Part shown: positions 8,837 through 18,609 of the stretch, one piece after another | Layout: every line of letters starts with the position of its first letter | How positions within the stretch are numbered: position 1 is the first letter of the stretch | The notes under the pieces: model-generated | Seen by the model: the letters and a program-made list of their open reading frames with translations, nothing else | Told to the model about the DNA's origin: nothing | Database searches by the model: none | Assembly (NCBI GenBank): GCA_034435015.1 | Contig: DAOTYH010000043.1 | Coordinates: forward strand, 23,436 to 87,435 | From: DAOTYH01 sp034435015 | Lineage (GTDB): Bacteria > Chloroflexota > Anaerolineae > Aggregatilineales > UBA3940 | Direction: 5' to 3' | DNA length: 64,000 nucleotides | Made by a program: the position numbers and the translations under genes

Positions 8837-11386
8837 CTAAATCAGTTCAACAACCGAGCCATGAGGAGTTTTGGTTACCTCGATACGCGCCGGGAAGGCA
8901 TCTTTTAATTCGTCAACGTGGGTAACAGCCAAGATCAGGTCAAACTCGTCCTGAATGGCTCGAATGGCCTGTACGAGCCTTTCACGGCCCTGTGCATCTT
9001 GAGTACCGAAGCCTTCATCAATGACCAACGTGCGTAATTGCGCCCCCGCCCGGCGGGCCAGTAATCGGGACAATGCTAGCCGAATGGCGAAGTTGATTCG
9101 GAAGGCCTCCCCTCCGCTGTAAGTCTCATAGTCCCGTGTGCCTAGACTATCTGCGATCTTGATGTCGAGAGTTTCTTTTGTGCCGCCAGAGACCTTCTCT
9201 CTCTGGGTCTCGAACCGAATATGCATTTGCCCGTCTGTCATGTAAGAGAGGAGCTGATTTGCCTCCGCCTCGATCTCCGGGATAACTGCCTCAATAATCA
9301 TGGCAGGAACGCCGTCTTTGCCAAAGGCGAGCCGCAGCTCCTCATAAACAGCACGCTTCTCACCCAACTGGGTCTGCCGGGCAATCAGATCAGCGCGTCG
9401 TTCCCGCCGGTGTTCAAGGGCGTTGAGCCTCTGTTCTGCCGCGCCAACCTTGTAACGCGCCTGACCTTCTTTGTCGCGCATATATTCAAGCTCTTGCTTA
9501 CACCGCTCGAATTCCGCCAGTTGTCCTTCAAGTGCTCTGACTTCATCCTGCAGCTGGGCAAATGTTTCACGATCCTCTGCCAGCCTTTGCCCCCACGCTC
9601 TGGCCTGTTCATCTAACCGGGTCAGAGCCTCCTCGATCTCCGGAGATGCCTGTAAAGCGTGCTCCAATTCCCGCTTGCGGACCTCGAATATCCCATACTC
9701 CTGTACAGCCGCATGGGCGGCCCGATGAGCGGCCTCGTCGTAACCGAGGTTACTCATCTGCGCTTGGACCTCCGCCAGCTCAGCCCTTTCAGCCAGTGCA
9801 TAGCCTTCCGTGGACAAGATATTTTCCAGCTCGGACAACTGGTCCTGTATTACTTCCCATTCGCTACAAGCCTGATCAGCTCGGCTTTTTCGTTCATGTA
9901 AACGGGCCGCGTAATCCAGAAGGGGGGGCAAATTACGCAGTTCAATTTCCGCCGCCTTGATCTCCTTCTCAAGGCGAACAATTTCGCTCCTAAGCGCTTC
10001 AATCTGCTCGTGGTTAGCCTGCCTGCCCCTTCTCTTCTCGTCCCTTTCTTTCTCCATCCTCTCCAGAAGTTCAGTTCGTAGCGATTCACTCAGCTCCTGT
10101 CCGCATAATGGGCAAATGGGCGTAGCACTCTGTGTGAGCTGTGCAAGTTCTGCTTCAATTCTGTCTATGTCAGCCTTGAGCCTACGGTTAGTCGCCTCTA
10201 GGGCGGCGCGTTCCTCATTGAGCGAAGACAGTGCTTGTTGCTGGTCATCGCGCTCAGACTGCCGCTTTTCCAATGCGGCGATCTTGGATTGGGTCTCTGC
10301 CAGAGACTCGTCGCATTCGCCCTCACGAATAACGCGCTCCTGCTCAGCCTTTTGTTGTAGGAGGACACGTTGCTGAGCTAACAGCTCTCCATGTATAGCG
10401 TTTATAGCCTCTTGTAGCTTGTTTTGGCGCTGGAGAAGGTCATTTTGTTCAAGCAGGCAGTTGTTGAATGCCTGCTCTTGCTGTTGAGCGGCCCTCAGAG
10501 CGGCATACCCCTCCTCGATCTCCTCTCGTAGGGCAAGTATGTCCTCAAAACCAGCTCTCCGTTCAAGTAACTTCTGCTGTTCCTGTGTGATACGAAGACG
10601 TTCTGCTTCATCTTGTAGCAGACGCCGTTCCAGATCGTTGCAACGTGCCTGCTGAGCATCATACTTCAGCCGAGCCTGCTCAAGCTGATTGTAGCGTGCC
10701 TCAGCTTCCCGAACCTGCTCAATGATTGTCGCCAGCTCCTGCTTAGCCTCATCCAGGCTACGCCTATATTCGGACTCGAGCGCAAGTTCTGCGTCAATCT
10801 CATGGATTTCTGCCTCTATTTGAAGTCGTTCGGCGTCTACCTGACGCAGGTATTGCTTGGTACGTTCTTCGTACTGTTCCCATACGTCGAGGCTGAGGAT
10901 CTCGCTTAAGATGGCTTTCCGCTCTGCTGGCGTCTTTCGGGTAAATTCATCAGCACGACCCTGCACCAAGAACGCAGAATTGATAAAGGTCTGGTAGTCC
11001 AGACGCAAGAGCCGGTTGATATTTTCTTGCGTCTCTCGGATGGTCGCCTCATTTCTGGGCAACCATTGTTCTCCATTCTTAACCTCTAATGAGAGAAGAC
11101 TGCGTCCTGTTCCTTTGCTGGAACGATAGCGCGTGACACGGTATAGGCTCCCGTCTAGAGCAAAGGTGAGAGAAACCTGCATCTCAGTCTGGCCTAAGTG
11201 AATAAGCTCATCATCCCGATGTGCACGGGCTTTTCCCCACAATGCCCACGTGATAGCGTCAAGTAAGGAGGATTTCCCCGCACCATTTGCCCCTGCCAGG
11301 CAGGCGACATGGAGGCCTGACAGATCAAGCGGCTCTGGGTCGCGGTAGGCCAGAAAGTTGTGCAGTTCCAGTCTGATGGGGATCAT
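8837..11386 (-). CDS. SbcC/Rad50-like SMC ATPase
   Basis: This is a DNA double-strand-break repair ATPase of the Rad50/SbcC type, which normally works with the Mre11/SbcD nuclease. The N-terminal half-domain has Walker A GANGAGKSSLLDAITWALWG. It is followed by long antiparallel coiled coils, a central zinc hook CPLCGQ (residues 425-430), and a C-terminal half with signature motif TYSGGEAFRINFAIRLALS and Walker B LRTLVIDEGFGTQD. At 849 residues it is a normal Rad50 length. I chose the start at 11386 (MIPIRLELHNF) because AAGGA lies 7 bases upstream; a longer start at 11416 adds ten atypical residues. No nuclease partner is adjacent. It sits between the PPi-phosphofructokinase gene and the TPR gene. 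Confidence 0.93.
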   Translation of the reverse strand: MIPIRLELHNFLAYRDPEPLDLSGLHVACLAGANGAGKSSLLDAITWALWGKARAHRDDELIHLGQTEMQVSLTFALDGSLYRVTRYRSSKGTGRSLLSLEVKNGEQWLPRNEATIRETQENINRLLRLDYQTFINSAFLVQGRADEFTRKTPAERKAILSEILSLDVWEQYEERTKQYLRQVDAERLQIEAEIHEIDAELALESEYRRSLDEAKQELATIIEQVREAEARYNQLEQARLKYDAQQARCNDLERRLLQDEAERLRITQEQQKLLERRAGFEDILALREEIEEGYAALRAAQQQEQAFNNCLLEQNDLLQRQNKLQEAINAIHGELLAQQRVLLQQKAEQERVIREGECDESLAETQSKIAALEKRQSERDDQQQALSSLNEERAALEATNRRLKADIDRIEAELAQLTQSATPICPLCGQELSESLRTELLERMEKERDEKRRGRQANHEQIEALRSEIVRLEKEIKAAEIELRNLPPLLDYAARLHERKSRADQACSEWEVIQDQLSELENILSTEGYALAERAELAEVQAQMSNLGYDEAAHRAAHAAVQEYGIFEVRKRELEHALQASPEIEEALTRLDEQARAWGQRLAEDRETFAQLQDEVRALEGQLAEFERCKQELEYMRDKEGQARYKVGAAEQRLNALEHRRERRADLIARQTQLGEKRAVYEELRLAFGKDGVPAMIIEAVIPEIEAEANQLLSYMTDGQMHIRFETQREKVSGGTKETLDIKIADSLGTRDYETYSGGEAFRINFAIRLALSRLLARRAGAQLRTLVIDEGFGTQDAQGRERLVQAIRAIQDEFDLILAVTHVDELKDAFPARIEVTKTPHGSVVELI

Positions 11387-11418
11387 GGCTATCCTTGCGG
11401 AACAGACAGTGCTCATTC

Positions 11419-11447
11419 AGCAGGGGCATGGCGGTCATGCCCCTGCT
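11419..11447 (-). repeat. Perfect 12-bp hairpin between pfp and the SbcC-like gene
   Basis: AGCAGGGGCATG (11419-11430) and CATGCCCCTGCT (11436-11447) form a perfect 12-bp stem with a 5-base loop. No T-run follows on either strand. It may be an attenuating or mRNA-stabilising structure rather than a classical terminator. Confidence 0.6.
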
Positions 11448-11471
11448 CGCTTCAAGGGTCTCCGTTGCTTT

Positions 11472-12629
11472 CTAACTCAGGAACATGGGCATTCCTGCCA
11501 CGTGGCGAATCTTAGGACGATACTGGTCAATATCGTACAGCTCGCCTACATCAACATGCTTACGCCCTTGCATGATCATGCTGATGGGAATATCCGTATA
11601 GACGCCGCCGCGCAGGGCAACCATGCGGCCGCTTTGACCTTTGAGGATCATGTCCATGGCCATATGGGCATAGTTGAATGCTACCATCAGATCAAGCGAG
11701 TCCGGAGCGCCAGAACGCATGAGGTAAGCAAGCTGTTGGTAGATAATGCCTTCGCCGGTAATCTCCTTGATCAGTTCGCCCGTGATCATGCCGATCCCGC
11801 CCAGCTTTTTGTGCCCGTATGCATCTGTTTCGCCAGACTGATGGACAATGTCCCCTCCCTCCATCTTGGCCCCTTCTGAGATGGTCATCATGGCATAGTT
11901 GCTGGGGTTGCTCTTTTTGTCCGCTACGAGGTACTTGGCCAGCTTCTCCGGGTCGAAAGGCACTTCCGAGATGATGGCCCGATCAACGCCTGATAGATAA
12001 GCCGCGATCAGCGAGGTCTCGCCAGAGTTCCGGCCAAACAGCTCAATCACTGCAATGCGTTCATGTGAACCCGTGCTGGTACGCAGGTTATTGATGAAGT
12101 CCACACTGCGCGTGACTGCCGTGCTAAAGCCGATGCAGTAGTCTGTGCCAAATACGTCGTTGTCCATCGTTTTGGGGATGCCCATAACACGCACCCCTTC
12201 CCGATGCAGACGCTCAGCATAGCTGAGGGTGTCGTCGCCGCCGATGGCAATAATAACATCAAGCCCTATCTGCTCGATGACCTTCAGTACATGGGGGGTG
12301 TAGTCTTTTATTCCCTGATCAGGGGACCAGTCGCTACCTCGCAGATGCTCTGGTACATCTTTGGCCTTGACGTTAGCCGGGTTAGTGCGTGAGGTATGCA
12401 GGAATGTCCCGCCAGTACGGGCAATTCGGCGGACAGCCATCTTGTCGAGCGGTATTGCGCAGGAGGTGTTATCTGCATCTTTATCTAGATTGTAGTTCAG
12501 TAGACCAGCCCAACCACGCCGAATGCCTATCACCTCGTGTCCCTCATCTATGCCGCGATCAACAACTGCCTTGATGCACGGGTTGAGGCCGGGGACGTCA
12601 CCGCCTCCAGTTAAGACACCTATTTTCAT
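11472..12629 (-). CDS. pfp: Pyrophosphate-type 6-phosphofructokinase
   Basis: This enzyme phosphorylates fructose 6-phosphate to the 1,6-bisphosphate. The family fold is clear (LTGGGDVPGLN at residues 7-17; TSTGSHERIAVIELFGRNSG for sugar binding). The two positions that set the phosphoryl donor read GGDDT (120-124, second Asp at 123) and PKTMDND (142-148, Lys 143). Asp and Lys at these places mark PPi-dependent enzymes, which work reversibly in glycolysis and gluconeogenesis, whereas ATP enzymes have Gly at both. At 385 residues it is somewhat longer than the ATP enzyme. It lies downstream of an ATP-type pfkA, separated by a hairpin terminator. Donor choice is predicted from residues only. 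Confidence 0.92.
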   Translation of the reverse strand: MKIGVLTGGGDVPGLNPCIKAVVDRGIDEGHEVIGIRRGWAGLLNYNLDKDADNTSCAIPLDKMAVRRIARTGGTFLHTSRTNPANVKAKDVPEHLRGSDWSPDQGIKDYTPHVLKVIEQIGLDVIIAIGGDDTLSYAERLHREGVRVMGIPKTMDNDVFGTDYCIGFSTAVTRSVDFINNLRTSTGSHERIAVIELFGRNSGETSLIAAYLSGVDRAIISEVPFDPEKLAKYLVADKKSNPSNYAMMTISEGAKMEGGDIVHQSGETDAYGHKKLGGIGMITGELIKEITGEGIIYQQLAYLMRSGAPDSLDLMVAFNYAHMAMDMILKGQSGRMVALRGGVYTDIPISMIMQGRKHVDVGELYDIDQYRPKIRHVAGMPMFLS

Positions 12630-12677
12630 AGCTTCCTCCTCAATTGGACCAGGTGTAATGATTGACCGGAGTTCGTG

Positions 12678-12701
12678 AAAAGGCCCGCCTGAAAGACGGG
12701 C
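12678..12701 (-). terminator. Probable terminator after pfkA
   Basis: On the minus strand a 7-bp stem, GCCCGTC with GGCGGGC (one G-T pair; plus 12683-12701), is followed by CTTTT. It lies between the pfkA stop and the PPi-phosphofructokinase start. Confidence 0.65.
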
Positions 12702-12767
12702 TAAATCTCTCTCTATCGCATCCTATTTTACCGCAGTTTTCGTTGACCGGATGTATATGCTCCGCCT

Positions 12768-13748
12768 TCAGCGCGTTAATATCTTAGCCATCTCCGTGAA
12801 ATGAGGGTTGATGGGGCGCTGTTTGCCAATGACTTCTTCCAATTTACGGGTAGTGATAGAGGTTCCATCAAGGGCTACCATGACGCCTGACCGCCCATCC
12901 AAGAGGGCCTTGACAGCCGCAACGCCCATCCGCGTTGCCAGCAAGCGGTCGAAGGCAGTGGGCCGTCCTCCGCGTTGTACATGCCCTAGAATAGTGGTGC
13001 GTACCTCAAAACCGATGTCGTGTTTGTTCAGGTACTCAGCGATCTGATCGCATTTCAGGTTGGCGCCCTCAGCCACCACGACCATGGCATGAGACTTCCC
13101 CTTCAGGTAGGCTTCCTCGACTGCTTTACCTAACTCCTCAATGGACATCTCTTCCTCCGGGATCAGGACGACCTCGGCGCCGGTAATTAGGCCAGAAGCC
13201 AGAGCCAGATGTCCACACCGCCGCCCCATCACTTCGACTAGAAATACACGCTCATGGGATGAGGCCGTATCACGCAGGCGGTCAATTGACTCGATGATGG
13301 TGTTTAGAGCGGTATCCACACCGATGGAACTATCTGTTCCCCAAATGTCGTTGTCTATACTGCCTGGAATCCCCACTACTCTGACGCCCCGCCGGTGGAG
13401 AGCTAATGCTCCGGAGAGACTGCCGTCTCCCCCGATGACAACCAGCGCATCAATACCATGCTCATTCAAGCGGCGGATGGCCCTGCGCTGATAGCTTTCC
13501 TCTTGAAACTCCGGGAGGCGTGCTGTTTGCAGAATGGTCCCTCCCGTCTGGATGATGCCGCTCACGTCGCGGGAGGTCATAGGCTCGATGTCTCCGTTGA
13601 TCAAGCCTAGATAAGCCTGTCGAATCCCATACACTTCCAGACCATAACTGATACCAGTGCGCACAACCGCCCGAATAGCGGCATTCATCCCTGGCGAGTC
13701 ACCGCCGCTGGTCATCACTGCTAGGCGCTTAATCGGTTTTTCATTCAT
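12768..13748 (-). CDS. pfkA: ATP-dependent 6-phosphofructokinase
   Basis: This is a glycolytic enzyme converting fructose 6-phosphate and ATP to fructose 1,6-bisphosphate. The motifs are LAVMTSGGDSPGMNAAIRAV at the N-terminus, GGDGS (residues 106-110, Gly 109) and PGSIDND (128-134, Gly 129). The paired glycines specify ATP. Its length of 326 is close to the 320 of the bacterial allosteric enzyme. The start is 26 bases after the dnaE stop, so it is probably co-transcribed with dnaE. A second, PPi-type paralogue follows directly downstream. Confidence 0.95.
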   Translation of the reverse strand: MNEKPIKRLAVMTSGGDSPGMNAAIRAVVRTGISYGLEVYGIRQAYLGLINGDIEPMTSRDVSGIIQTGGTILQTARLPEFQEESYQRRAIRRLNEHGIDALVVIGGDGSLSGALALHRRGVRVVGIPGSIDNDIWGTDSSIGVDTALNTIIESIDRLRDTASSHERVFLVEVMGRRCGHLALASGLITGAEVVLIPEEEMSIEELGKAVEEAYLKGKSHAMVVVAEGANLKCDQIAEYLNKHDIGFEVRTTILGHVQRGGRPTAFDRLLATRMGVAAVKALLDGRSGVMVALDGTSITTRKLEEVIGKQRPINPHFTEMAKILTR

Positions 13749-13774
13749 GCATGATTCCGTCCTGCTACTGGCTG

Positions 13775-16700
13775 TTACTGAACGATCTGGATAGCCTCCG
13801 GCCCGACAATACGAGCAAGTTTCTCCCTAAGCTCAGTACAATAATGCGTTGTCTCGTGAGGAAAGTCAACCTCGATCACACGTCCCTCACCGAACAGGAC
13901 AATGGAGAACGTATCCTGACCGGGGTAGCTGATCAGCGTCCCATGAATATGACGTAACCGGCGTTTGTCTCTTTCCGGCTCTCCGCTCCGCTCTACAAAA
14001 ATCCTGAGCCTGAGGGGTTCTCTTTTGGGCTGACTCCCCATCATTCCCGAACTGGCAGAAGGAGCTTCTGCCTCCAGTAGGGATGTTAGAGAGGGGGGTG
14101 GTAACGCAACAGGCTCCAAAGACGGGTTAGTTTCAGGCCATCTCTCATCTCCGGCTACTATTCCCCCGGGTTCTGTTCCCCCTTGCTCTTCCTGCGCCGA
14201 TGTTGTCGCTCCCAAACTCTCCTCAAAGACATAGGGGCCTTCATATTCATTATAGAAATAGTCAGACACATACGCGGGGGTTACAGGGGCAGGAGTAGCA
14301 GACGGAGGTGCAACTTCTATCAATTCGAGATTGTTAGTGGCCTCCTCACAAAGGAGCTTGGGTTCACCCCTTGCGGCATCAATTTTGCCGCGTACCAGCA
14401 GAACACGGTCAGGTTTCCATAGCTCCTGGGTTTCATCCCACGTACTGGGCCAGATCACAACTTCGATCTGGCCATAGAGGTCCTCGATCCCAGCAAAAGC
14501 CATGGGTTTACCAGATTTGGATTTATGGTGGCGTACATAAGTCACTGTCCCTGCCATCGTGACCTGCCGGCCATGATCTGCCTCAGTGAGTTGGTTGGTA
14601 TAGGCTGTGATGACCCCTGCAAGGCGGTCACTCAGTTTCTGGAGAGGGTGCTCAGACACATACACCCCCACCAGTTCACGTTCCCATTGCAACATCTCAC
14701 GCCGCGATACTTCATCCTTGACCTGAGTAACCAATATATCGCTACTGCTTATTTCCAGATTGGCCCCTGTTGATTCCCCAAAGAGGCTCAACTGGCCCAT
14801 GTCAGCGGCTTTGTGCAGGTTACTGCTAAAGCCCATCAGCCGATCCAGCGACTCAAGCAGTTGCAGACGAGGAGCAAGGCTATCTAACGCCCCCACTTTG
14901 ATCAGACACTCCAGCGCCCGCTTGCCTACAGCACGCAGATCAGTTCGCTGGCAGAAATCGGCGATGTCGGCGAAGGGGCCGCTCTGACGTGCACGGAGGA
15001 TAGCATCAACAGCCCCCTCACCCACATTCTTGATGGCGCTCAATCCATAGCGGATAGCCCGCCTTCCATCCGGCTGAGGCTGGATGGTAAAGTCGTGCTC
15101 GCTAAAGTTGATGTCAGGCGGAAGCACGTCAACGTGCATTTTACGGCACTCGGCAATGTAGCTTCCAATCTTGTCAGTGTCCTCCCGCTCAGTGGTGAGC
15201 AGGGCCGTCATGTACTCGTGGGGGTAATGAGCCTTGAGAAATGCCGTCTGGACAGTCAACATGGCATAGTCGGCGGCATGGGACTTATTGAACCCGTAGC
15301 GGGCAAAGAACTCAATATCGTCAAATATCCTGCCAGCCACCTCAGCCGATATTCCGCGTTCAGGGCCTCGCTTCTGGAAAATAGCACGATGCTTGAGGAG
15401 GTCCTTCTCTTTCTTCTTGGAGACGGCGCGGCGCATCATATCTGCCTCACCCATCGTGTAACCGAACAACTGGGAGGCGATCTGGATGATCTGCTCCTGA
15501 TAGACGCAGATACCATAAGTTTCGCCGAGGATCGGCTCAAGCAACGGATGGTGGTAAGCCACCTCCTCTTCTCCGTGCATACGCCGGATATAAGCAGGGA
15601 TATACTCAAGGGGACCGGGGCGGAATAGCGAGATTGCCGCCACAATATGTTCAAAACGTGACGGCTTCATATCAATCAGCACCTTAGTCATCCCTTGCCC
15701 TTCGACTTGAAAGACGCCGCTGGTTTCTCCTCTAGCCATCAGAGCAAAGGCCGCATCCAGTTTCCGGTTGTGCTCTGGGTCATCCGGGCGATGCCGGTAG
15801 GGGATGTTGGTTAGATCATAATGGATGCCATGATACCGCTCGATCAGTTCACAGGCCTTGCGAACAGCCGTCAGTGTTCGAAGCCCCAGAAAATCCACTT
15901 TGAGCAGGCCGATTGACTCGACAATGGCCATTGGCCATTGAGACACTATTCCCAGTGCCTCGCCGTTGCTCCCGCCTTCACTCCCCTTGGTTGGCCGGTG
16001 TAGCGGAACATACTCGACTAGAGGCTGATCAGCGATCAGTACACCTGCCGCATGAGTGCTGGCATGACGGGCTATTCCTTCCAATTGCGAGGCGGTGTCT
16101 AGGAGGTTCTTGATATAAGGACGGGTACTGTCTTCGTAGGCCGCCTTCAATTCCGGTATTTCTTCGAGAGCCTGCTGAATGGTCACCGTCTTGCCGGGTA
16201 TGGCAGGGATCAGCCGAGCTAGTTGATCCACTTCATTAAGCGGGATGTCCAATGTGCGGCCCACATCACGTATGGCCGCACGGGCGCCAAGCGTCCCAAA
16301 CGTAATGATCTGTGCTACTTTGTCCTCGCCATATTTCTGGACGCAGTAGTCAATCATCTCTGCCCGACGATCGTCCGGATAGTCCAGGTCAATGTCAGGC
16401 ATACTGATTCGCTCGGGGTTCAGGAAACGCTCGAAGATAAGTCCATTCTCAAGAGGATCGATGTTGGTAATACCAAGTGAGTAAGCCACAACCGAGCCGG
16501 CGGCAGAGCCGCGTGCATTCCACCAGATACCCTGACTGCGGGCAAAGGAACACAAATCCCACACAATCAAGAAGTAGGTATCAAACCCCATCTCGTGAAT
16601 AACGTTTAATTCATGGTTTAGCCGCTCGCGTATCTCAGTGGTATCAGCGCGTTCACCGTAGCGCCAATATATTCCCTCCTCACACAGGCGGCGGAGGTAG

Positions 16701-17584
16701 CTTTGTGCGTCATAACCCTCTGGGACAGGGAAGTGCGGCAGATGGTAACCCTGACTGTCTAGGTTGATGTCACACATCTCAGCGACTTTGAGGGTATTGC
16801 TGAGCGCTTCAGGCACTTCGGCGAAGATAGTACTCATCTCTTCCGGCGAACGGAGATAGTAGCTGTTATCGCTGAACTTGAGGCGGTTGGTATCACTGAG
16901 CAGGTTACCTGTTCCAATACATAGCAGTACGTCGTGAGGACTGGCATCTTCTCGGCGCACATAGTGGACATCGTTGGTTGCCAGCAGTGGAATCTGTGCA
17001 TAAGGGGACAACTTAACAAGAGCTTGGTTGAGTTTTCGGAGTTCAGGAATATTGTGTTCTTGTAACTCGATAAAGAATCGCTCTGGCCCAAACACATCCC
17101 GATACCACCCCAGCAGGCGCCGCGCCTCTTCCTCGCGGCCCCCTACCATCATCTGCGGGATCTCAGATGCCAGACAGCCGCTGGTGCAGACCAAGCCTTC
17201 CGAGTGAGCGGCAAGGAACTCTTTATCAATACGCGGCCTGTAGTAGAATCCTTCAAGCTGGGAGGCGCTGGCTATTTTGAGAAGGTTCTTATATCCAGTC
17301 TGGTTGATTGCCAGCAACAACAGATGATAGGGCTGGCTGTCCAGCTTGGGGTCGCGATCAGTCATGCCGCGGGGGGCAAGATATGTTTCAAGCCCAATGA
17401 TAGGCTTGATCCCTGCCGCTTTGCAGGCACGATAGAAATCAATAATGCCATACATCGCACCATGATCGGTGATGGCAAGTGCATTCATACCTAAGGCGGC
17501 AGTATGTTGTACCAGTTCAGAGATTCGGCTCATGCCGTCCAGCAATGAGTACTCTGTATGGACATGCAAATGGACAAACGACAT
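13775..17584 (-). CDS. dnaE: DNA polymerase III alpha subunit
   Basis: This is the replicative DNA polymerase catalytic subunit. An N-terminal PHP domain begins MSFVHLHVHTEYSLLDGM. The C-family polymerase core carries the catalytic PDIDLD at residues 396-401. Later come the helix-hairpin-helix segment (about 860-890) and the OB-fold (TMAGTVTYVRHHKSKSGKPM, about 1000-1090). After a Pro/Ala/Glu-rich linker (about residues 1095-1190) there is a conserved-looking C-terminal module of about 80 residues. At 1269 residues it is about 100 longer than the E. coli protein, mainly through that linker and module. The ribosome site GGAG lies before the ATG. It is DnaE1-like, not PolC. Confidence 0.98.
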   Translation of the reverse strand: MSFVHLHVHTEYSLLDGMSRISELVQHTAALGMNALAITDHGAMYGIIDFYRACKAAGIKPIIGLETYLAPRGMTDRDPKLDSQPYHLLLLAINQTGYKNLLKIASASQLEGFYYRPRIDKEFLAAHSEGLVCTSGCLASEIPQMMVGGREEEARRLLGWYRDVFGPERFFIELQEHNIPELRKLNQALVKLSPYAQIPLLATNDVHYVRREDASPHDVLLCIGTGNLLSDTNRLKFSDNSYYLRSPEEMSTIFAEVPEALSNTLKVAEMCDINLDSQGYHLPHFPVPEGYDAQSYLRRLCEEGIYWRYGERADTTEIRERLNHELNVIHEMGFDTYFLIVWDLCSFARSQGIWWNARGSAAGSVVAYSLGITNIDPLENGLIFERFLNPERISMPDIDLDYPDDRRAEMIDYCVQKYGEDKVAQIITFGTLGARAAIRDVGRTLDIPLNEVDQLARLIPAIPGKTVTIQQALEEIPELKAAYEDSTRPYIKNLLDTASQLEGIARHASTHAAGVLIADQPLVEYVPLHRPTKGSEGGSNGEALGIVSQWPMAIVESIGLLKVDFLGLRTLTAVRKACELIERYHGIHYDLTNIPYRHRPDDPEHNRKLDAAFALMARGETSGVFQVEGQGMTKVLIDMKPSRFEHIVAAISLFRPGPLEYIPAYIRRMHGEEEVAYHHPLLEPILGETYGICVYQEQIIQIASQLFGYTMGEADMMRRAVSKKKEKDLLKHRAIFQKRGPERGISAEVAGRIFDDIEFFARYGFNKSHAADYAMLTVQTAFLKAHYPHEYMTALLTTEREDTDKIGSYIAECRKMHVDVLPPDINFSEHDFTIQPQPDGRRAIRYGLSAIKNVGEGAVDAILRARQSGPFADIADFCQRTDLRAVGKRALECLIKVGALDSLAPRLQLLESLDRLMGFSSNLHKAADMGQLSLFGESTGANLEISSSDILVTQVKDEVSRREMLQWERELVGVYVSEHPLQKLSDRLAGVITAYTNQLTEADHGRQVTMAGTVTYVRHHKSKSGKPMAFAGIEDLYGQIEVVIWPSTWDETQELWKPDRVLLVRGKIDAARGEPKLLCEEATNNLELIEVAPPSATPAPVTPAYVSDYFYNEYEGPYVFEESLGATTSAQEEQGGTEPGGIVAGDERWPETNPSLEPVALPPPSLTSLLEAEAPSASSGMMGSQPKREPLRLRIFVERSGEPERDKRRLRHIHGTLISYPGQDTFSIVLFGEGRVIEVDFPHETTHYCTELREKLARIVGPEAIQIVQ

Positions 17585-17778
17585 AATGTCTCCAGCCCCT
17601 CAGACAACAAACAGTATGACTTTATCTAGAACAGGCATTTGGGCGCAGATAGTATAGCACGTTTTACCCTCTTTCATGGGGAGCATCTGCCTGCTTGATT
17701 AAGGATAGTTTGGAACAGGGTAGCAGGCTGGACCACACTAGGGCATACTTTATCTAGCCTAACAGGCTGAGGAGACTA

Positions 17779-18594
17779 ATGCCTGAGTTACCCGAAGTTG
17801 AGACAATTGTGCGCGGCCTGTATGGAGATGTTGTCGGGCGGGTCTTCACGGCAGTTACCATTGACTGGCCTCGCCAAGTCGCGCCCCTTTCCCCTCAGGA
17901 GTTTGCATCCCGCTTGACAGGGAGACGAGTTCTGTCTCTTTACCGGCGGGGCAAATATATTATCTTCGACTTAGATGAAGCGGCCCTGCTGGTCCACTTA
18001 AAAATGACAGGCCGCCTTTATGTCATGCCCACAGGGGCTGGACATCCTGATGACCGCTGGTTGAGGGCGGTCTTCGGGATGGATGACGGGCACGAATTGC
18101 GCTTTTCTGATTCGCGCCGTTTTGGGAGACTGTTGCTGACTGACTCGGCTGAGGAGATCTCAACACGGCTGGGGCCGGAACCGCTGTCTGAGGAATTTAG
18201 TCTGGATGCATTTCACGCCCGGTTGACAGCCCGGAGGGGAACGGTTAAACCGCTCCTGCTGGATCAGCGTTTTGTGGCTGGCGTAGGCAACATTTATGCA
18301 GATGAGGCTCTCTGGTCCGCAGGAATTGACCCGCGGCGTAAGGTGGATACACTTAAACGGGACGAGATAGCCCGCCTATACTTCGCTCTGCGATCGGTCC
18401 TGTTGTCAGGGATTGAGCATCAGGGCGCCAGCATTAACTGGTATCGCAAACCGGATGGTACAAGAGGAGAGCAACAGGATCACTTCAACATATACGGCCG
18501 AGCAGGCAAACCCTGCCCCCGCTGTGGGGCAGTTATTCAAAAGATAAGGCTAGGACAGCGTGGTACTCATTACTGTCCGTCGTGCCAGAAATGA
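17779..18594 (+). CDS. mutM: Formamidopyrimidine-DNA glycosylase
   Basis: This base-excision repair enzyme removes 8-oxoguanine and formamidopyrimidines and nicks the abasic site. The mature N-terminus after Met is PELPEVETIVRGL, with the catalytic Pro 2 and Glu 3. The lesion-recognition loop VHLKMTGRL and the C-terminal zinc finger (Cys 246, 249, 266, 269) are complete. Its length of 271 is standard. GAGGAG precedes the start, and it is transcribed divergently from dnaE. The next gene starts 15 bases after its stop, making it the head of a short operon. Confidence 0.98.
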   Translation: MPELPEVETIVRGLYGDVVGRVFTAVTIDWPRQVAPLSPQEFASRLTGRRVLSLYRRGKYIIFDLDEAALLVHLKMTGRLYVMPTGAGHPDDRWLRAVFGMDDGHELRFSDSRRFGRLLLTDSAEEISTRLGPEPLSEEFSLDAFHARLTARRGTVKPLLLDQRFVAGVGNIYADEALWSAGIDPRRKVDTLKRDEIARLYFALRSVLLSGIEHQGASINWYRKPDGTRGEQQDHFNIYGRAGKPCPRCGAVIQKIRLGQRGTHYCPSCQK

Positions 18595-18609
18595 TTGGAG
18601 TTGGTTGCT

